Assembly: GCA_027858835.1 (NCBI GenBank)
Contig: JAQIBY010000012.1
Location: forward strand, 1 to 53,665
Length of the DNA stretch: 53,665 bases
Source: Bacteroidales bacterium
GTDB lineage: Bacteria; Bacteroidota; Bacteroidia; Bacteroidales; ML635J-15
Direction: 5' to 3'
Below, in pieces: positions 38,636-46,944 of this stretch. A model generated the notes under the pieces. That model was not told the origin of the DNA and did not search any database. It was given only the letters and a program-made list of their open reading frames with translations. The translations under genes were made by a program, and so were the position numbers. Position 1 is the first letter of the stretch, and the number at the start of each line of letters is the position of its first letter.

Positions 38636-39729
38636 GGAATTTGATTAATTCTCCGATAATAATGCAATGAGTTTCCTTGCTCACCGTAAGCAACACGGTC
38701 ACCAGCTAGATGCACACGAGCTTCAAGACATGATTTGCACTCAGCAGCATCTTCGTCCAAGCAGGGTTTGTCTTCGTAAAGCAAATAACCCTCGCGATAT
38801 TTTACCGGTGTAATATTCGGCATCAACACATTGGCTCCCACTTTCAAGGCCTTTTCTCTTCCGAGTTTATCAAGGGTTTGCATTGCAGTCGATGCTGCAA
38901 TATTGATATCAGGCATCATGATTCTTAAAATCGCAATCATCTTCAGGCTCATATCAAAACGTGTTGATTTTGGCCAGAGTTCATTTCTATATTGAAACAA
39001 AGGCGTGTCCTCATGTTCAATATAGGGGCCCATACCAACCATATCAACATCAAAATCATGAAAAAACATCAAGTCCTCAGCCAAATCCTCAACCCGCTGA
39101 AAAGGCAAACCAATCATCACTCCGGTACCGGTTTGATAATTAAGCGCTTTCAATTCTGCAAGTGCTTGCAAGCGTTTTGAATAGTCGTGCTGTTTATCTT
39201 CAGGATGAAGTTTATAATACAAATCCCGAACAGAGGTTTCTATGCGGATAAGATAGCGATTTGCACCTACTGATTTCCACTCCTCATAGGTTTCATTTGA
39301 TTGCTCTCCAAAGGAAAGTGTAATCCCCATTTCATGATTTGTCAATTTTCCGATTTTTTTCAACAAATCTGTAATCTGAGAAACAAATTGCTTATCAGAT
39401 CGCTCTCCTCCTTGAATAACAAGTGAAGCATATTTTGCATGATACGCGTACTCTACTGCATTTAGTACCTCAGCTTCAGGAACAAAATATCGTTCTACTT
39501 TTTTATTATCCCTACGTATTCCGCAGTAAAAACAATTTTTTGCACAAATATTCGAGAACTCCAATAAACCCCGATAATATGCATTATTTCCGAGGACTTT
39601 GATTTTCACAGCATTGGCTGCAGCTAGCAAGGTTTTTCTATCATCACCTTCCGTGTTTAAAAGAAAAACGATATCATCTTTTGTAAACCTTTCCTTGGCA
39701 AGAATTTCATTAATTTTTGTCATAGCCAT
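38632..39729 (-). CDS. hydE: [FeFe]-hydrogenase H-cluster radical SAM maturase HydE
   Basis: A 365-residue radical SAM enzyme. The cluster motif is CAKNCFYC (Cys62, Cys66, Cys69; CX3CX2C), followed by QGGERSDKQF and GPYIEHEDTPLFQY, which separate HydE from the related BioB and PylB. HydE acts with HydG and HydF to build the diiron subcluster of [FeFe]-hydrogenase. Neither those genes nor a hydrogenase is in the window. The start is ATG 39729 or ATG 39723. The 3' end overlaps the convergent kinase gene by 4 bases. The upstream region contains one copy of the 60-bp repeat flanking the DUF1016 gene. Confidence 0.95.
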   Translation of the reverse strand: MAMTKINEILAKERFTKDDIVFLLNTEGDDRKTLLAAANAVKIKVLGNNAYYRGLLEFSNICAKNCFYCGIRRDNKKVERYFVPEAEVLNAVEYAYHAKYASLVIQGGERSDKQFVSQITDLLKKIGKLTNHEMGITLSFGEQSNETYEEWKSVGANRYLIRIETSVRDLYYKLHPEDKQHDYSKRLQALAELKALNYQTGTGVMIGLPFQRVEDLAEDLMFFHDFDVDMVGMGPYIEHEDTPLFQYRNELWPKSTRFDMSLKMIAILRIMMPDINIAASTAMQTLDKLGREKALKVGANVLMPNITPVKYREGYLLYEDKPCLDEDAAECKSCLEARVHLAGDRVAYGEQGNSLHYYRRINQIP

Positions 39730-39764
39730 TAAATACGTTTAACGAATAACCTTATTTTTTTAAA

Positions 39765-39824
39765 ATAGTTCTGTAAAAACATTTTTTTATTGCTTCTATA
39801 ATCTTTTTAAATTTGATGCTTGTC
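39765..39824. repeat. 60-bp direct repeat, left copy
   Basis: From ATAGTTCTGTAAAAAC to TTGATGCTTGTC. It matches 41025-41084 at 59 of 60 bases (difference at 39779, A versus C), with an offset of exactly 1260 bases. The two copies enclose the DUF1016 gene. Confidence 0.95.
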
Positions 39825-39854
39825 TTCAGGAAAAAGAAGAAACATCAATTTAAT

Positions 39855-40856
39855 CTATACATCAAGGTTTGAATCAAACAAATCATTTAATTTATTCCGT
39901 AATAAATCCTTGTTTATCAATTTAGTTTCATATTGACTAATAATGGTGGGTGAGGTACTTCTATTAAGTGAAATTTCAACAATGTTTTCTTCCTTTGTTT
40001 TGCATAAAATAATTCCGACACTTGGGTTTTCATGTGGTTTCTTAACGTTTTTATCTAATGCTCCTAAATAAAAATCCATTTTGCCCATATATTCAGGCTT
40101 AAATTCTCCAACTTTCAGTTCCAATGCGACCAAACAATTTAATTCTCTATGGTAAAACAATAAGTCAATTGCGTAATCTTTGTTTCCAACTTGCAATCTG
40201 TATTCTTCGTCAATAAATAGGAAGTCCTTACCAAACTCTAGAATGAAATCTTTTAAGTTTGTAAGAATTGCTTTCTTAAAGCTAAACTCTGAATAAGTAT
40301 CTTTTAATCCCAAAAACTCAAACGAGTAATAGTCTCTAAGATGTTCATTTATATTTGGATATATTTCTCTCGCTACTGGTGAGACATTTTCTTTTGACAA
40401 CAATGAGCGTTCATAAAGTCCACTTTCCAATTGTCGTGAAAGTTCTTTTTTTGAGTACTTTTCTCGTACCGCAAGTTTTAAATAGAATTCTTTTTCCTCT
40501 TCCGTTTTAGTTTGTGAAATAATAAGCATATTATTAGTCCAACCAATTTCTCTCACCAGTAGTGAGAGTTTTTCATTTTTATGATACGTTTCATAAAATT
40601 GCTTCATTCTCCATAAATTTTGAGAAGAAAATCCTTTTGAATTTGGTTCTGTATCTCTCAAAAAGTCAGATAAATTTTGAACTGTTCCGCTTCCCCAACC
40701 GTCTTTTTTGTTTTTATTTGAAATATATTCACCAATATTCCAATATAAGCCTATCAATTCTTTATTAACAGCCTTTTCAACTTTAATCCTTGCTTCTTTT
40801 ATCATCGCAAGAATTTCCTGGAAAGCTTTTTTATCGTGTAATTCTAATTCATTCAT
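39855..40856 (-). CDS. DUF1016 (YhcG-type) PDDEXK nuclease-domain protein
   Basis: A 333-residue protein. The N-terminal DUF1016 part has the motif LIGLYWNIGEYIS and the stretch GWGSGTVQNLSDFLR ... GFSSQNLWRMKQFYETY. The C-terminal PDDEXK-like nuclease fold has YAIDLLFYHRELNCLVALELKVGEF, with the Asp, Glu and Lys of the core motif, and ends VGIILCKTKEEN. Proteins of this family are scattered among mobile and defence-associated genes; their role is not established, with DNA processing suspected. It is a single gene in a 1260-base unit bounded by 60-bp direct repeats, which suggests transfer. A TAACTTTG element (40868-40861 on the minus strand) lies only 4 bases before the ATG, so the mRNA could be nearly leaderless. 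Confidence 0.92.
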   Translation of the reverse strand: MNELELHDKKAFQEILAMIKEARIKVEKAVNKELIGLYWNIGEYISNKNKKDGWGSGTVQNLSDFLRDTEPNSKGFSSQNLWRMKQFYETYHKNEKLSLLVREIGWTNNMLIISQTKTEEEKEFYLKLAVREKYSKKELSRQLESGLYERSLLSKENVSPVAREIYPNINEHLRDYYSFEFLGLKDTYSEFSFKKAILTNLKDFILEFGKDFLFIDEEYRLQVGNKDYAIDLLFYHRELNCLVALELKVGEFKPEYMGKMDFYLGALDKNVKKPHENPSVGIILCKTKEENIVEISLNRSTSPTIISQYETKLINKDLLRNKLNDLFDSNLDV

Positions 40857-41024
40857 ACTGCAAAGTTAATCAATATTCTATTCCGTTTTATCGATAAGTT
40901 TGAGACTAGTCAAAATTGAACACAACGAGTATCATTGTATAGCTGGCTTTGCACGGCAGCTTCCAGCCGCAAACGCACAAAATTGAGGAGGGCTAAAATT
41001 AGCACTGAAACTACAGTTAAATAT

Positions 41025-41084
41025 ATAGTTCTGTAAAACCATTTTTTTATTGCTTCTATAATCTTTTTAAATTTGATGCTTGTC
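41025..41084. repeat. 60-bp direct repeat, right copy
   Basis: Second copy of the repeat at 39765-39824. It ends 20 bases before the stop of the XRE regulator gene. Without the insert, this region would join the XRE gene tail directly to the hydE upstream region through a single copy. Confidence 0.95.
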
Positions 41085-41104
41085 CGAAAAATTATTGAGA
41101 CAAC

Positions 41105-41311
41105 TCACAACCAATCCGAATCTTCCAATTCAAAAATTGCATCCACTGTGCTATTAAAAACCGATGCAATTTTCAATGCCAAAGTAATTGACAAATTATA
41201 ATTCCCTTTTTCAATGGCATTAATGGTTTGTCGGCTGACATTTACACGTTCTGCCAGTTGGGCTTGTGTCATATCAAGCTTTGCACGTTCAACTTTAATA
41301 CTATGCTTCAT
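41105..41311 (-). CDS. XRE-family transcriptional regulator, small form
   Basis: A 68-residue helix-turn-helix protein of the short YozG-like type. The HTH reads MTQAQLAERVNVSRQTINAIEKG (about residues 14-36), followed by the dimer-forming tail LSITLALKIASVFNSTVDAIFELE. Its start overlaps the end of the preceding membrane-protein gene by 11 bases, so the two are translationally coupled. Such regulator/membrane pairs are common and usually autoregulated; a possible operator lies at the promoter of the pair. Confidence 0.95.
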   Translation of the reverse strand: MKHSIKVERAKLDMTQAQLAERVNVSRQTINAIEKGNYNLSITLALKIASVFNSTVDAIFELEDSDWL

Positions 41312-41777
41312 CGGGTAAACTCCTTTTCATTTTAAATAGAATAAAATAAAAGCGAACAATAAAAATAAATAGTAAGGTAAACATATTCAATATCAGGATA
41401 TAGAAAAACGCCATGTTATACAGAAAAATAAGTGATAGAATTAATACGGCGTAATTGATATATGTTGCCCAAAGTAGAGACTCTAAACGAATTTTTGCAA
41501 TGTATTCATCTTCATGTTTTCCTCGCGAAAACGCAATAAAAAGACAAGCCAAAATGAGCAAAATTCCGGCAAGCTCGTTGGCGATATTATTCTCTACTAA
41601 GCCAAAATATACACTGTCAGAAAAAATTGACACATCAGCAAAAGCAAATACATTAAGCATTAAAAACTCCGGCTCAAAATCAAAAAAGAAAGTCAGGATA
41701 CTTAAACTGAGCGCAGGAATAAGCAAAATCAGTCCTAAAAGTTTAAACCGATGCGGAAACAAAAAACGAGATTTCAT
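41301..41777 (-). CDS. Four-helix membrane protein paired with the XRE regulator
   Basis: A 158-residue integral membrane protein with four hydrophobic segments (about 13-33, 64-84, 104-122 and 126-150) and a basic C-terminus (FKMKRSLPDEA). No enzymatic motif is seen. Proteins of similar size and layout (DUF2178-like) often precede a short XRE regulator in Bacteroidota and Firmicutes. The likely role is sensing or resisting a membrane-active agent, but this is inferred from context only. Confidence 0.8.
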   Translation of the reverse strand: MKSRFLFPHRFKLLGLILLIPALSLSILTFFFDFEPEFLMLNVFAFADVSIFSDSVYFGLVENNIANELAGILLILACLFIAFSRGKHEDEYIAKIRLESLLWATYINYAVLILSLIFLYNMAFFYILILNMFTLLFIFIVRFYFILFKMKRSLPDEA

Positions 41778-41801
41778 AAAATTTTATATTTTGGTTCAAA
41801 G

Positions 41802-41846
41802 CAAAGGTAAATCAAATTTTACATTTTGTCAAGTTTATTTTACATT
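41802..41846 (-). promoter_or_regulatory. Promoter and possible operator of the membrane protein/XRE pair
   Basis: On the minus strand TTGACA starts at 41832. A TACCTTTG -7 element (41809-41802) follows the TTG after 20 bases, a textbook Bacteroidota promoter with a leader of about 18 bases. Two TTTTACATT copies (plus strand 41817-41825 and 41838-41846) sit 21 bases apart, two helical turns, across the -33 region. They are the expected sort of site for the XRE protein. Confidence 0.68.
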
Positions 41847-41907
41847 GTTTTTGTGATTCACACATAAACCCCTCAAAATGAGAATATTTGACGTTTTCTT
41901 GCGGACA

Positions 41908-42819
41908 CTAAATAAAAAACAAGGCCACGCCTCCCACTGCCACAAAAGCGCCAATTACTTCGCGCAGTGTCACTTTTTCTTTAAAAATGATGGTTGCAGG
42001 CAGAATAATAATAACCGGCGTTAATGACATGAGCGTTTGTGCAATCCCGGCAGAGGTAAACTTAACGGCCACCAGTGAAAGGGTAACACCCAAAAACGGA
42101 CCAAAAAATGCACCTCCGGAAGTAAACAGCATGCCTTTACGATTTGTCAATGCAACAAACACTTTTTTCCATCGCTTCATAAAAGAAAAAACAATCATAA
42201 ATCCAACCGCACCTGCCATCACCCGAATATGAGTAGATGCCACCACATCATAATCTGCCATGCCTTTTTTGCTCAACACCAAACCAATGGCTTGCCCGGC
42301 TGCTCCTCCAAAAGCCAATAATAAACCCATAGGATTCGTGAACCAATCTTTAAATCGGGCTTTTTTCCCATTCACAGTTCTAACAGGTCTGTTTAAAACA
42401 ACCATCATAATTCCGCTTAATGTAATGGCCATTCCCAAGACAGCACGCATATCCATAGTTTCTCCGAGAATAATCCATCCTGCAAAGGCTGCAATGGGCG
42501 GCGATAAAGCCATAACCAGCATTGAAATTCTTGCTCCGACAAGCACAAAAGCCTGAAACAGCAACAAATCTCCTATGGTAAATCCAATAATCCCGGATAA
42601 AGCCAACCAGAGCCAGTTATGCAAGCTGGCATCCAAGGGCAAAAACAAGCCGCGAAATATCCAGTTTACCGTTCCTAGCAAAGCAAAAGCAATAAACAAC
42701 CGGATTAAATTCACAGAAAGTGAACCGATCTTTTTCCCGGCAGCTTCAAAAAACATGGAAGTCGCTGTCCAGCAAAAGGCAGTTGCAACTCCGGCTATTT
42801 CACCATAATACTGCTCCAT
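41908..42819 (-). CDS. EamA/DMT-family transporter
   Basis: A 303-residue protein from the ATG at 42819 (MEQYYGEIAGVATAFCWT). A TTG 48 bases upstream would add 16 polar residues and is unlikely. About ten membrane helices form two EamA repeats, with family features such as LVGARISMLVMALSPPIAAFAGWIILGE in the first half and IAQTLMSLTPVIIILPATIIFKEKVTLREVIGAFVAVGGV in the second. It probably exports or imports a small metabolite or amino acid; the substrate cannot be told. It is followed by 131 bases before the XRE-pair promoter region and appears monocistronic. Confidence 0.92.
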   Translation of the reverse strand: MEQYYGEIAGVATAFCWTATSMFFEAAGKKIGSLSVNLIRLFIAFALLGTVNWIFRGLFLPLDASLHNWLWLALSGIIGFTIGDLLLFQAFVLVGARISMLVMALSPPIAAFAGWIILGETMDMRAVLGMAITLSGIMMVVLNRPVRTVNGKKARFKDWFTNPMGLLLAFGGAAGQAIGLVLSKKGMADYDVVASTHIRVMAGAVGFMIVFSFMKRWKKVFVALTNRKGMLFTSGGAFFGPFLGVTLSLVAVKFTSAGIAQTLMSLTPVIIILPATIIFKEKVTLREVIGAFVAVGGVALFFI

Positions 42820-43089
42820 AAAATGATTTAATCGCCGCAAGATGGCAAAAAATGTTTGGTTTGGCAATTGGGAAAGTCAATCAAACGAATCCACAGGATG
42901 AACTTATCATAGCACTTTACCACCATTTTTAAAGCTTTCACTAACTTTAATGCTAGTATTTTGCTACAAAAAATTTAGAACAATCGCATTTTTATAGAAA
43001 TAATTTTAATTTTGAAGGAAATAACAGGATTTATAATGTCAAAAAGTTGAAGAAATAGCACTCAAAACAAATAAAACATAAAATAGACT

Positions 43090-43677
43090 ATGAAAAAAGC
43101 AGAAATAATTATTGGATCATTAGCAATCCTTTCATTAGGAATAAACTTATTAGCACCCTCAATCGGGAGAATAATGGCATTAATAACGCTCCTTACGCTT
43201 TCCTCTATCTATTTTTACCTCAGCTTTGCTCTATTCAATGGCATACGCTTGAGAAAAGTTTTAAAAAAGGGAAGTTACAAAGGAATAGGAGCGCTAAGAA
43301 TTATTGGCGCCATAGGAGCAGGTTCGGCACTTTCAATTACACTTGTTGGCATGGCATTCAAAATTGAATTACTTCCTGGAGGCAACTTTGAAATTATGAT
43401 TGGATTAATTTTGCTTTCCATAATAGGTATCATTGCAGTAATTAAACTAATTCAAACCAAATCAAGTTTTTACAAAAATATCATGCTACGGATAGTAATA
43501 TTTGGCATACTTGGATTATTGTTATTTCTAACCCCTTCCAATCAATTAATTGACATAAAATTCAGAAACCACCCAAGCTATGCTGAAGCACTAAAGAAAG
43601 CCATTGCAGACCCCCAAAACACAGCACTATGGGACATCGTAAAAGAAGAAGAACAAAAAATGAAGAAACTAAATTAA
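43090..43677 (+). CDS. Membrane protein of unknown function
   Basis: A 195-residue protein with about five hydrophobic segments in the first 155 residues and a charged cytoplasmic tail (KAIADPQNTALWDIVKEEE). No family is recognised. The next gene starts 7 bases after its stop, so they are likely one operon. A TAATTTTG element (43007-43014) fits the Bacteroidota -7 consensus but lacks a clear TTG partner. Confidence 0.7.
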   Translation: MKKAEIIIGSLAILSLGINLLAPSIGRIMALITLLTLSSIYFYLSFALFNGIRLRKVLKKGSYKGIGALRIIGAIGAGSALSITLVGMAFKIELLPGGNFEIMIGLILLSIIGIIAVIKLIQTKSSFYKNIMLRIVIFGILGLLLFLTPSNQLIDIKFRNHPSYAEALKKAIADPQNTALWDIVKEEEQKMKKLN

Positions 43678-43684
43678 AAACGGA

Positions 43685-44107
43685 ATGAAAATTCTAATCT
43701 CAATAACTCTCCCAATTTTCCTTATCTCATGTTTGCATGAGTCGAATATACGACTTGCAGGACACTATCAATGCAGAGGTTTTTACAATTCTGGACATTC
43801 AATCACACTACATTGCGACTCTAGCTTTGAATACAAACCATACATAAACACAGCGATCGTAGGTACATGGAAAAAAAAAGGTCAGTACATTATTTTGACT
43901 AGTGAAAAGAATCAGAATCGCTTAAATTATGCTATTTCCGACACCAATAAAGTTGAAAAACTCAGTACAGATTTTAAATACACACGCATTTTTACAAATG
44001 AAAAATGGGTAATCAGAAAGAAAAAAATAATTGACCCGAATCATATCAAGAGCGAATACACATCACGAAACAGATTCAAACAAACAAAACAACTTAAGTG
44101 TAATTAA
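43685..44107 (+). CDS. Small lipoprotein of unknown function
   Basis: A 140-residue protein with a lipobox (FLIS-C, Cys16). The mature part is a small beta-rich domain (AGHYQCRGFY ... SSFEYKPYINTAIVGTWKKKGQYIILTSEKNQ), similar in style to lipocalin-like or YxxT-type 'copper-binding-like' domains, but I cannot assign a family. It is the second gene of a likely three-gene operon. Confidence 0.7.
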   Translation: MKILISITLPIFLISCLHESNIRLAGHYQCRGFYNSGHSITLHCDSSFEYKPYINTAIVGTWKKKGQYIILTSEKNQNRLNYAISDTNKVEKLSTDFKYTRIFTNEKWVIRKKKIIDPNHIKSEYTSRNRFKQTKQLKCN

Positions 44108-44145
44108 TTCAAGGAGAAACAAAACTTTTCGACACATAACACATC

Positions 44146-44451
44146 ATGAACCTCCGAAATATCATAAGCAGCGAAATTGCAACATTCAGAACTTTTCTTG
44201 ACTCACTGTGGAGAATAATAGTTAAGATAATTATATTGATGAGTCTATTTTTAATCTTTATAAGTGCTGAAACAATAATCTCAATAAAACTAGGCTATGA
44301 TTTAAACAAAAATCAGGAAGGACTAATGACACTAGCCTTGGGCTTAATGTCTATTCTCATTCAATCATTTATCGTGTCAAGAATTAGATTTCTCAACAAA
44401 TACCCATCAAAAAATATGTTTGAAAAAATTTATCAGAAGAAAAAAATATAG
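44146..44451 (+). CDS. Small membrane protein
   Basis: A 101-residue protein with two hydrophobic segments (about 20-42 and 58-76) and a basic C-terminus. No family is recognised. It follows the lipoprotein gene by 38 bases. The base composition and the repeats just downstream suggest a variable region. Confidence 0.55.
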   Translation: MNLRNIISSEIATFRTFLDSLWRIIVKIIILMSLFLIFISAETIISIKLGYDLNKNQEGLMTLALGLMSILIQSFIVSRIRFLNKYPSKNMFEKIYQKKKI

Positions 44452-44490
44452 AGTAAAGATATGAAGACAAGTGAAATCCTTGGCATGGAG

Positions 44491-44560
44491 TGAAACACAG
44501 ACTAGCTTTTGGCGCATATCTTTGATGCGAAGCAAACCAAAGATTGTGACAAAAGTGTAA
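44491..44560. repeat. 70-bp direct repeat, copy 1
   Basis: Matches 44701-44770 at 67 of 70 bases, 210 bases apart. Within it ATCTTTG and CAAAGAT form an inverted repeat, nested inside TTTTG/CAAAA. The 44452-44873 stretch holds only such repeats and the WYL gene promoter region. Confidence 0.9.
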
Positions 44561-44654
44561 ATGAAAAATTGCACATCCCACAAATCTAAATTAATTCATA
44601 GCCTATCATTTTTGCTAAAAACATATGACCCCGAAGGCGGTCAAACAAAATTAA

Positions 44655-44693
44655 CCATGGGTGAATGAGCCCAAAGGCGATTGTAACCCATGG
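44655..44693. repeat. Inverted repeat between the two 70-bp repeats
   Basis: CCATGGGT (44655-44662) pairs perfectly with ACCCATGG (44686-44693) around a 23-base spacer. This type of CCATGGGT/ACCCATGG palindrome is frequent between genes in Bacteroidota. Function unknown. Confidence 0.7.
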
Positions 44694-44700
44694 CTAAAAA

Positions 44701-44770
44701 TGAATCACAGATTAGCTTTTGGCGCATATCTTTGATGCGAAGCAAAGCAAAGATTGTGACAAAAGTGTAA
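44701..44770. repeat. 70-bp direct repeat, copy 2
   Basis: Second copy, about 100 bases upstream of the WYL regulator start. Its nested palindrome lies at 44729-44765. Confidence 0.9.
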
Positions 44771-44873
44771 AAAAACAAATGTGCTTTGCCAATAATTTCT
44801 CGACAATAATCTACATTTTTCTGTGATAATTATTTATCTTTCGAGTAAATTAAGCGCTAGAACCTTAAACAAC

Positions 44874-45773
44874 ATGTCTAAACACGGAACAATACGAAGA
44901 TACACACTTGAAATCGAGAAAATCAAGCGAGGTCAATTCCCATCATTCCAACAAATAAAAGACTACTTATTTGACCATGGATTTGAAATTGGCAATCGTA
45001 CAATTCAACGTGATATTGAGCAAATACGCGATGAATTTGGCATTGAAATAAAATACAACAGAAACAAAAACGGTTATTTCATTGATTATGAAGAAAGTTT
45101 GAATGTTGAGTCCTTTTTTCGATTTCTGGAAATTGTCAATACAGCAGAACTATTGACAGAAAGTTTATCAGAAAGCAAAGATTCACTTAAACATATTGCT
45201 TTTGACACAGCCGGCGAACTCAAAGGAATAGAGCTTTTGAAACCACTATTAACAGCGATAAAAGATAGTCGGAAAGTATCATTTACGCATTTCAGTTTTC
45301 AAACGGAAAAAACCAGAAAATATACTTTAAAACCATATTTGCTCAAAGCATATCAAAATCGTTGGTATGTCATTGGATTAATTAGTGGGCTCAACGAATT
45401 CAGGACATTTGGCATTGACCGCATTGAAAACCTGGAAATAAAAACAGAAACATTCAAGCCAAATGAAAATTTGAATCCGGCAGAAATGTTCGAGCAAACC
45501 ATAGGCCTGGTTTACTCACATAGCAAACCGCAAACCATTATTTTATCCTTTACAGCATACCAGGGAAAATACATTAAGACCCTCCCACTCCATTCATCAC
45601 AACAAGTACTAATTGATGATAAAAATGAATGTCGGGTTTCGATTCATGTAGTGCCTAACTATGAACTCACCCAACAAATTCTCAAACACGGTGAAACCGT
45701 TAAAGTGCTTGAACCCCAATGGCTGGCTGATGAGATTAAAGGGATTTTAAAACGAAGTTTGGAGAAGTACTGA
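44874..45773 (+). CDS. WYL-domain transcriptional regulator
   Basis: A 299-residue protein from the ATG at 44874 (MSKHGTIRRYTLEI); an in-frame GTG at 44823 adds an unconvincing hydrophobic tail. The N-terminal winged helix-turn-helix (FPSFQQIKDYLFDHG ... NRTIQRDIEQIRDEFGIEI) binds DNA. The central WYL domain (KPYLLKAYQNRWYVIGLI) and the WCX-type C-terminal part (about 210-295) sense a ligand, possibly a nucleotide or single-stranded DNA. WYL proteins often control phage-defence or DNA-damage genes. The gene stands alone, about 3 kb from the conjugation-like operon, so a regulatory link is only a suggestion. Confidence 0.92.
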   Translation: MSKHGTIRRYTLEIEKIKRGQFPSFQQIKDYLFDHGFEIGNRTIQRDIEQIRDEFGIEIKYNRNKNGYFIDYEESLNVESFFRFLEIVNTAELLTESLSESKDSLKHIAFDTAGELKGIELLKPLLTAIKDSRKVSFTHFSFQTEKTRKYTLKPYLLKAYQNRWYVIGLISGLNEFRTFGIDRIENLEIKTETFKPNENLNPAEMFEQTIGLVYSHSKPQTIILSFTAYQGKYIKTLPLHSSQQVLIDDKNECRVSIHVVPNYELTQQILKHGETVKVLEPQWLADEIKGILKRSLEKY

Positions 45774-45986
45774 TTCAAAAATATTAATTATCCTGAAGTA
45801 ATGTGTCAAAATTTTCAATGGAATATTTAGTTAATTCCTTAATTCCTGCCTTATACCAAATACAATTTTTTCTCTTCGGCAATTAACAATTACGAACTAC
45901 TTTTTGAGCCTTTTCTAAGAGACTAAGTGCCAGTTTATGTCTAATTATAAATTAACTTTTTAGTCAAAATCTCACTCAGCTATTTT

Positions 45987-46859
45987 TTAAATTTCGGCAG
46001 CTATCTCCACTGACAACTCTTTAAGTAATGAACTCCAGTTACCCTGCCTAGAAAAACCAATAACTTTATAGTCATGTCCTTTTATTGTTTTTGATCGAGA
46101 TACTAATTTCCCCTTTGACCTACTTGTGTATGTGAAATCATGAAAGGCCTGTTTTCCTTGACAAACTATAATTCGGGGTTTTACAAGATCTATAAGTTCA
46201 TTAGTAAGTCCAATAAAAAACTTTCTTAATTCCCAATCATTAACTTTTTTATTCATCTTTTCTGGCGACTGCCAATTATGTCGAAGGCTTTTCTCTTTTG
46301 CTAAGTATCTATGAATTTTCTGTAAATCCTGAAAGTTTGTGGTTGCAATAGGATATAAGTTGGTTGCCATTATACGTTGACCAAAACCTTCGAACCAAAA
46401 AGGAATTTTACTATTACCATTCTCTATTTTGGATTGTTCGGGATATTTCAACTTTGCAATCATATCCAACAAATCAATCATTCTTGTAGTGAATGAATTA
46501 TTTACGGGTTTGTCCGTCTCATACCATTCATATCCTTCCCAATTTCCTTTCTTCCTGCGTCGTGCATTTCCTTTTTCATACCAATTGAGCTCATTGAAAC
46601 ACATTTCATTTTTACCAAGCATTCTAATGGGAGTGTCATTTTTAGTTTTGCTACGGTTGTTTAGTTCAATATAAGCCCCTTGCCCTGGATTTAATCCTAA
46701 AAATAATATTTCGGGTTTATCAATAACTGGACTTTGCATAGTGACAATGCCTTTGTAAAGTCCTTTCAGTTTTGAGGAATCTTTGTTTTTTTCGAGAAAT
46801 TCAACAAAGGGATGAATTTTCGTTTCAATTTTTCGATAATCTTCTATTAGTTTATTCAT
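45987..46859 (-). CDS. Uracil-DNA-glycosylase-fold-like protein
   Basis: A 290-residue protein whose landmarks follow the UDG superfamily order: ILFLGLNPGQGAY (motif 1-like, NPG), IMATNLYPIATT (the strand and Asn region), LVKPRIIVCQGKQAFHDF and the late VIGFSRQGNWSS in the place of the HPS-type motif. The catalytic residues of known UDG classes are not clearly present, so the activity is uncertain. It could be a divergent DNA-repair or nucleic-acid-binding protein. It is convergent with the WYL regulator and lies within the accessory region. Confidence 0.6.
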   Translation of the reverse strand: MNKLIEDYRKIETKIHPFVEFLEKNKDSSKLKGLYKGIVTMQSPVIDKPEILFLGLNPGQGAYIELNNRSKTKNDTPIRMLGKNEMCFNELNWYEKGNARRRKKGNWEGYEWYETDKPVNNSFTTRMIDLLDMIAKLKYPEQSKIENGNSKIPFWFEGFGQRIMATNLYPIATTNFQDLQKIHRYLAKEKSLRHNWQSPEKMNKKVNDWELRKFFIGLTNELIDLVKPRIIVCQGKQAFHDFTYTSRSKGKLVSRSKTIKGHDYKVIGFSRQGNWSSLLKELSVEIAAEI

Positions 46860-46944
46860 TTTCGAAAGTTTTAATTATTAAAAGCATTAGATTCATAAAG
46901 ATACATACAATATACCTCACAAGCAAATAAGCCACAAATCACCA

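Noticed and set aside
42820-42867. Longer EamA transporter from a TTG at 42867
   Set aside because: The extra 16 residues are polar and the ATG at 42819 gives the usual family N-terminus.
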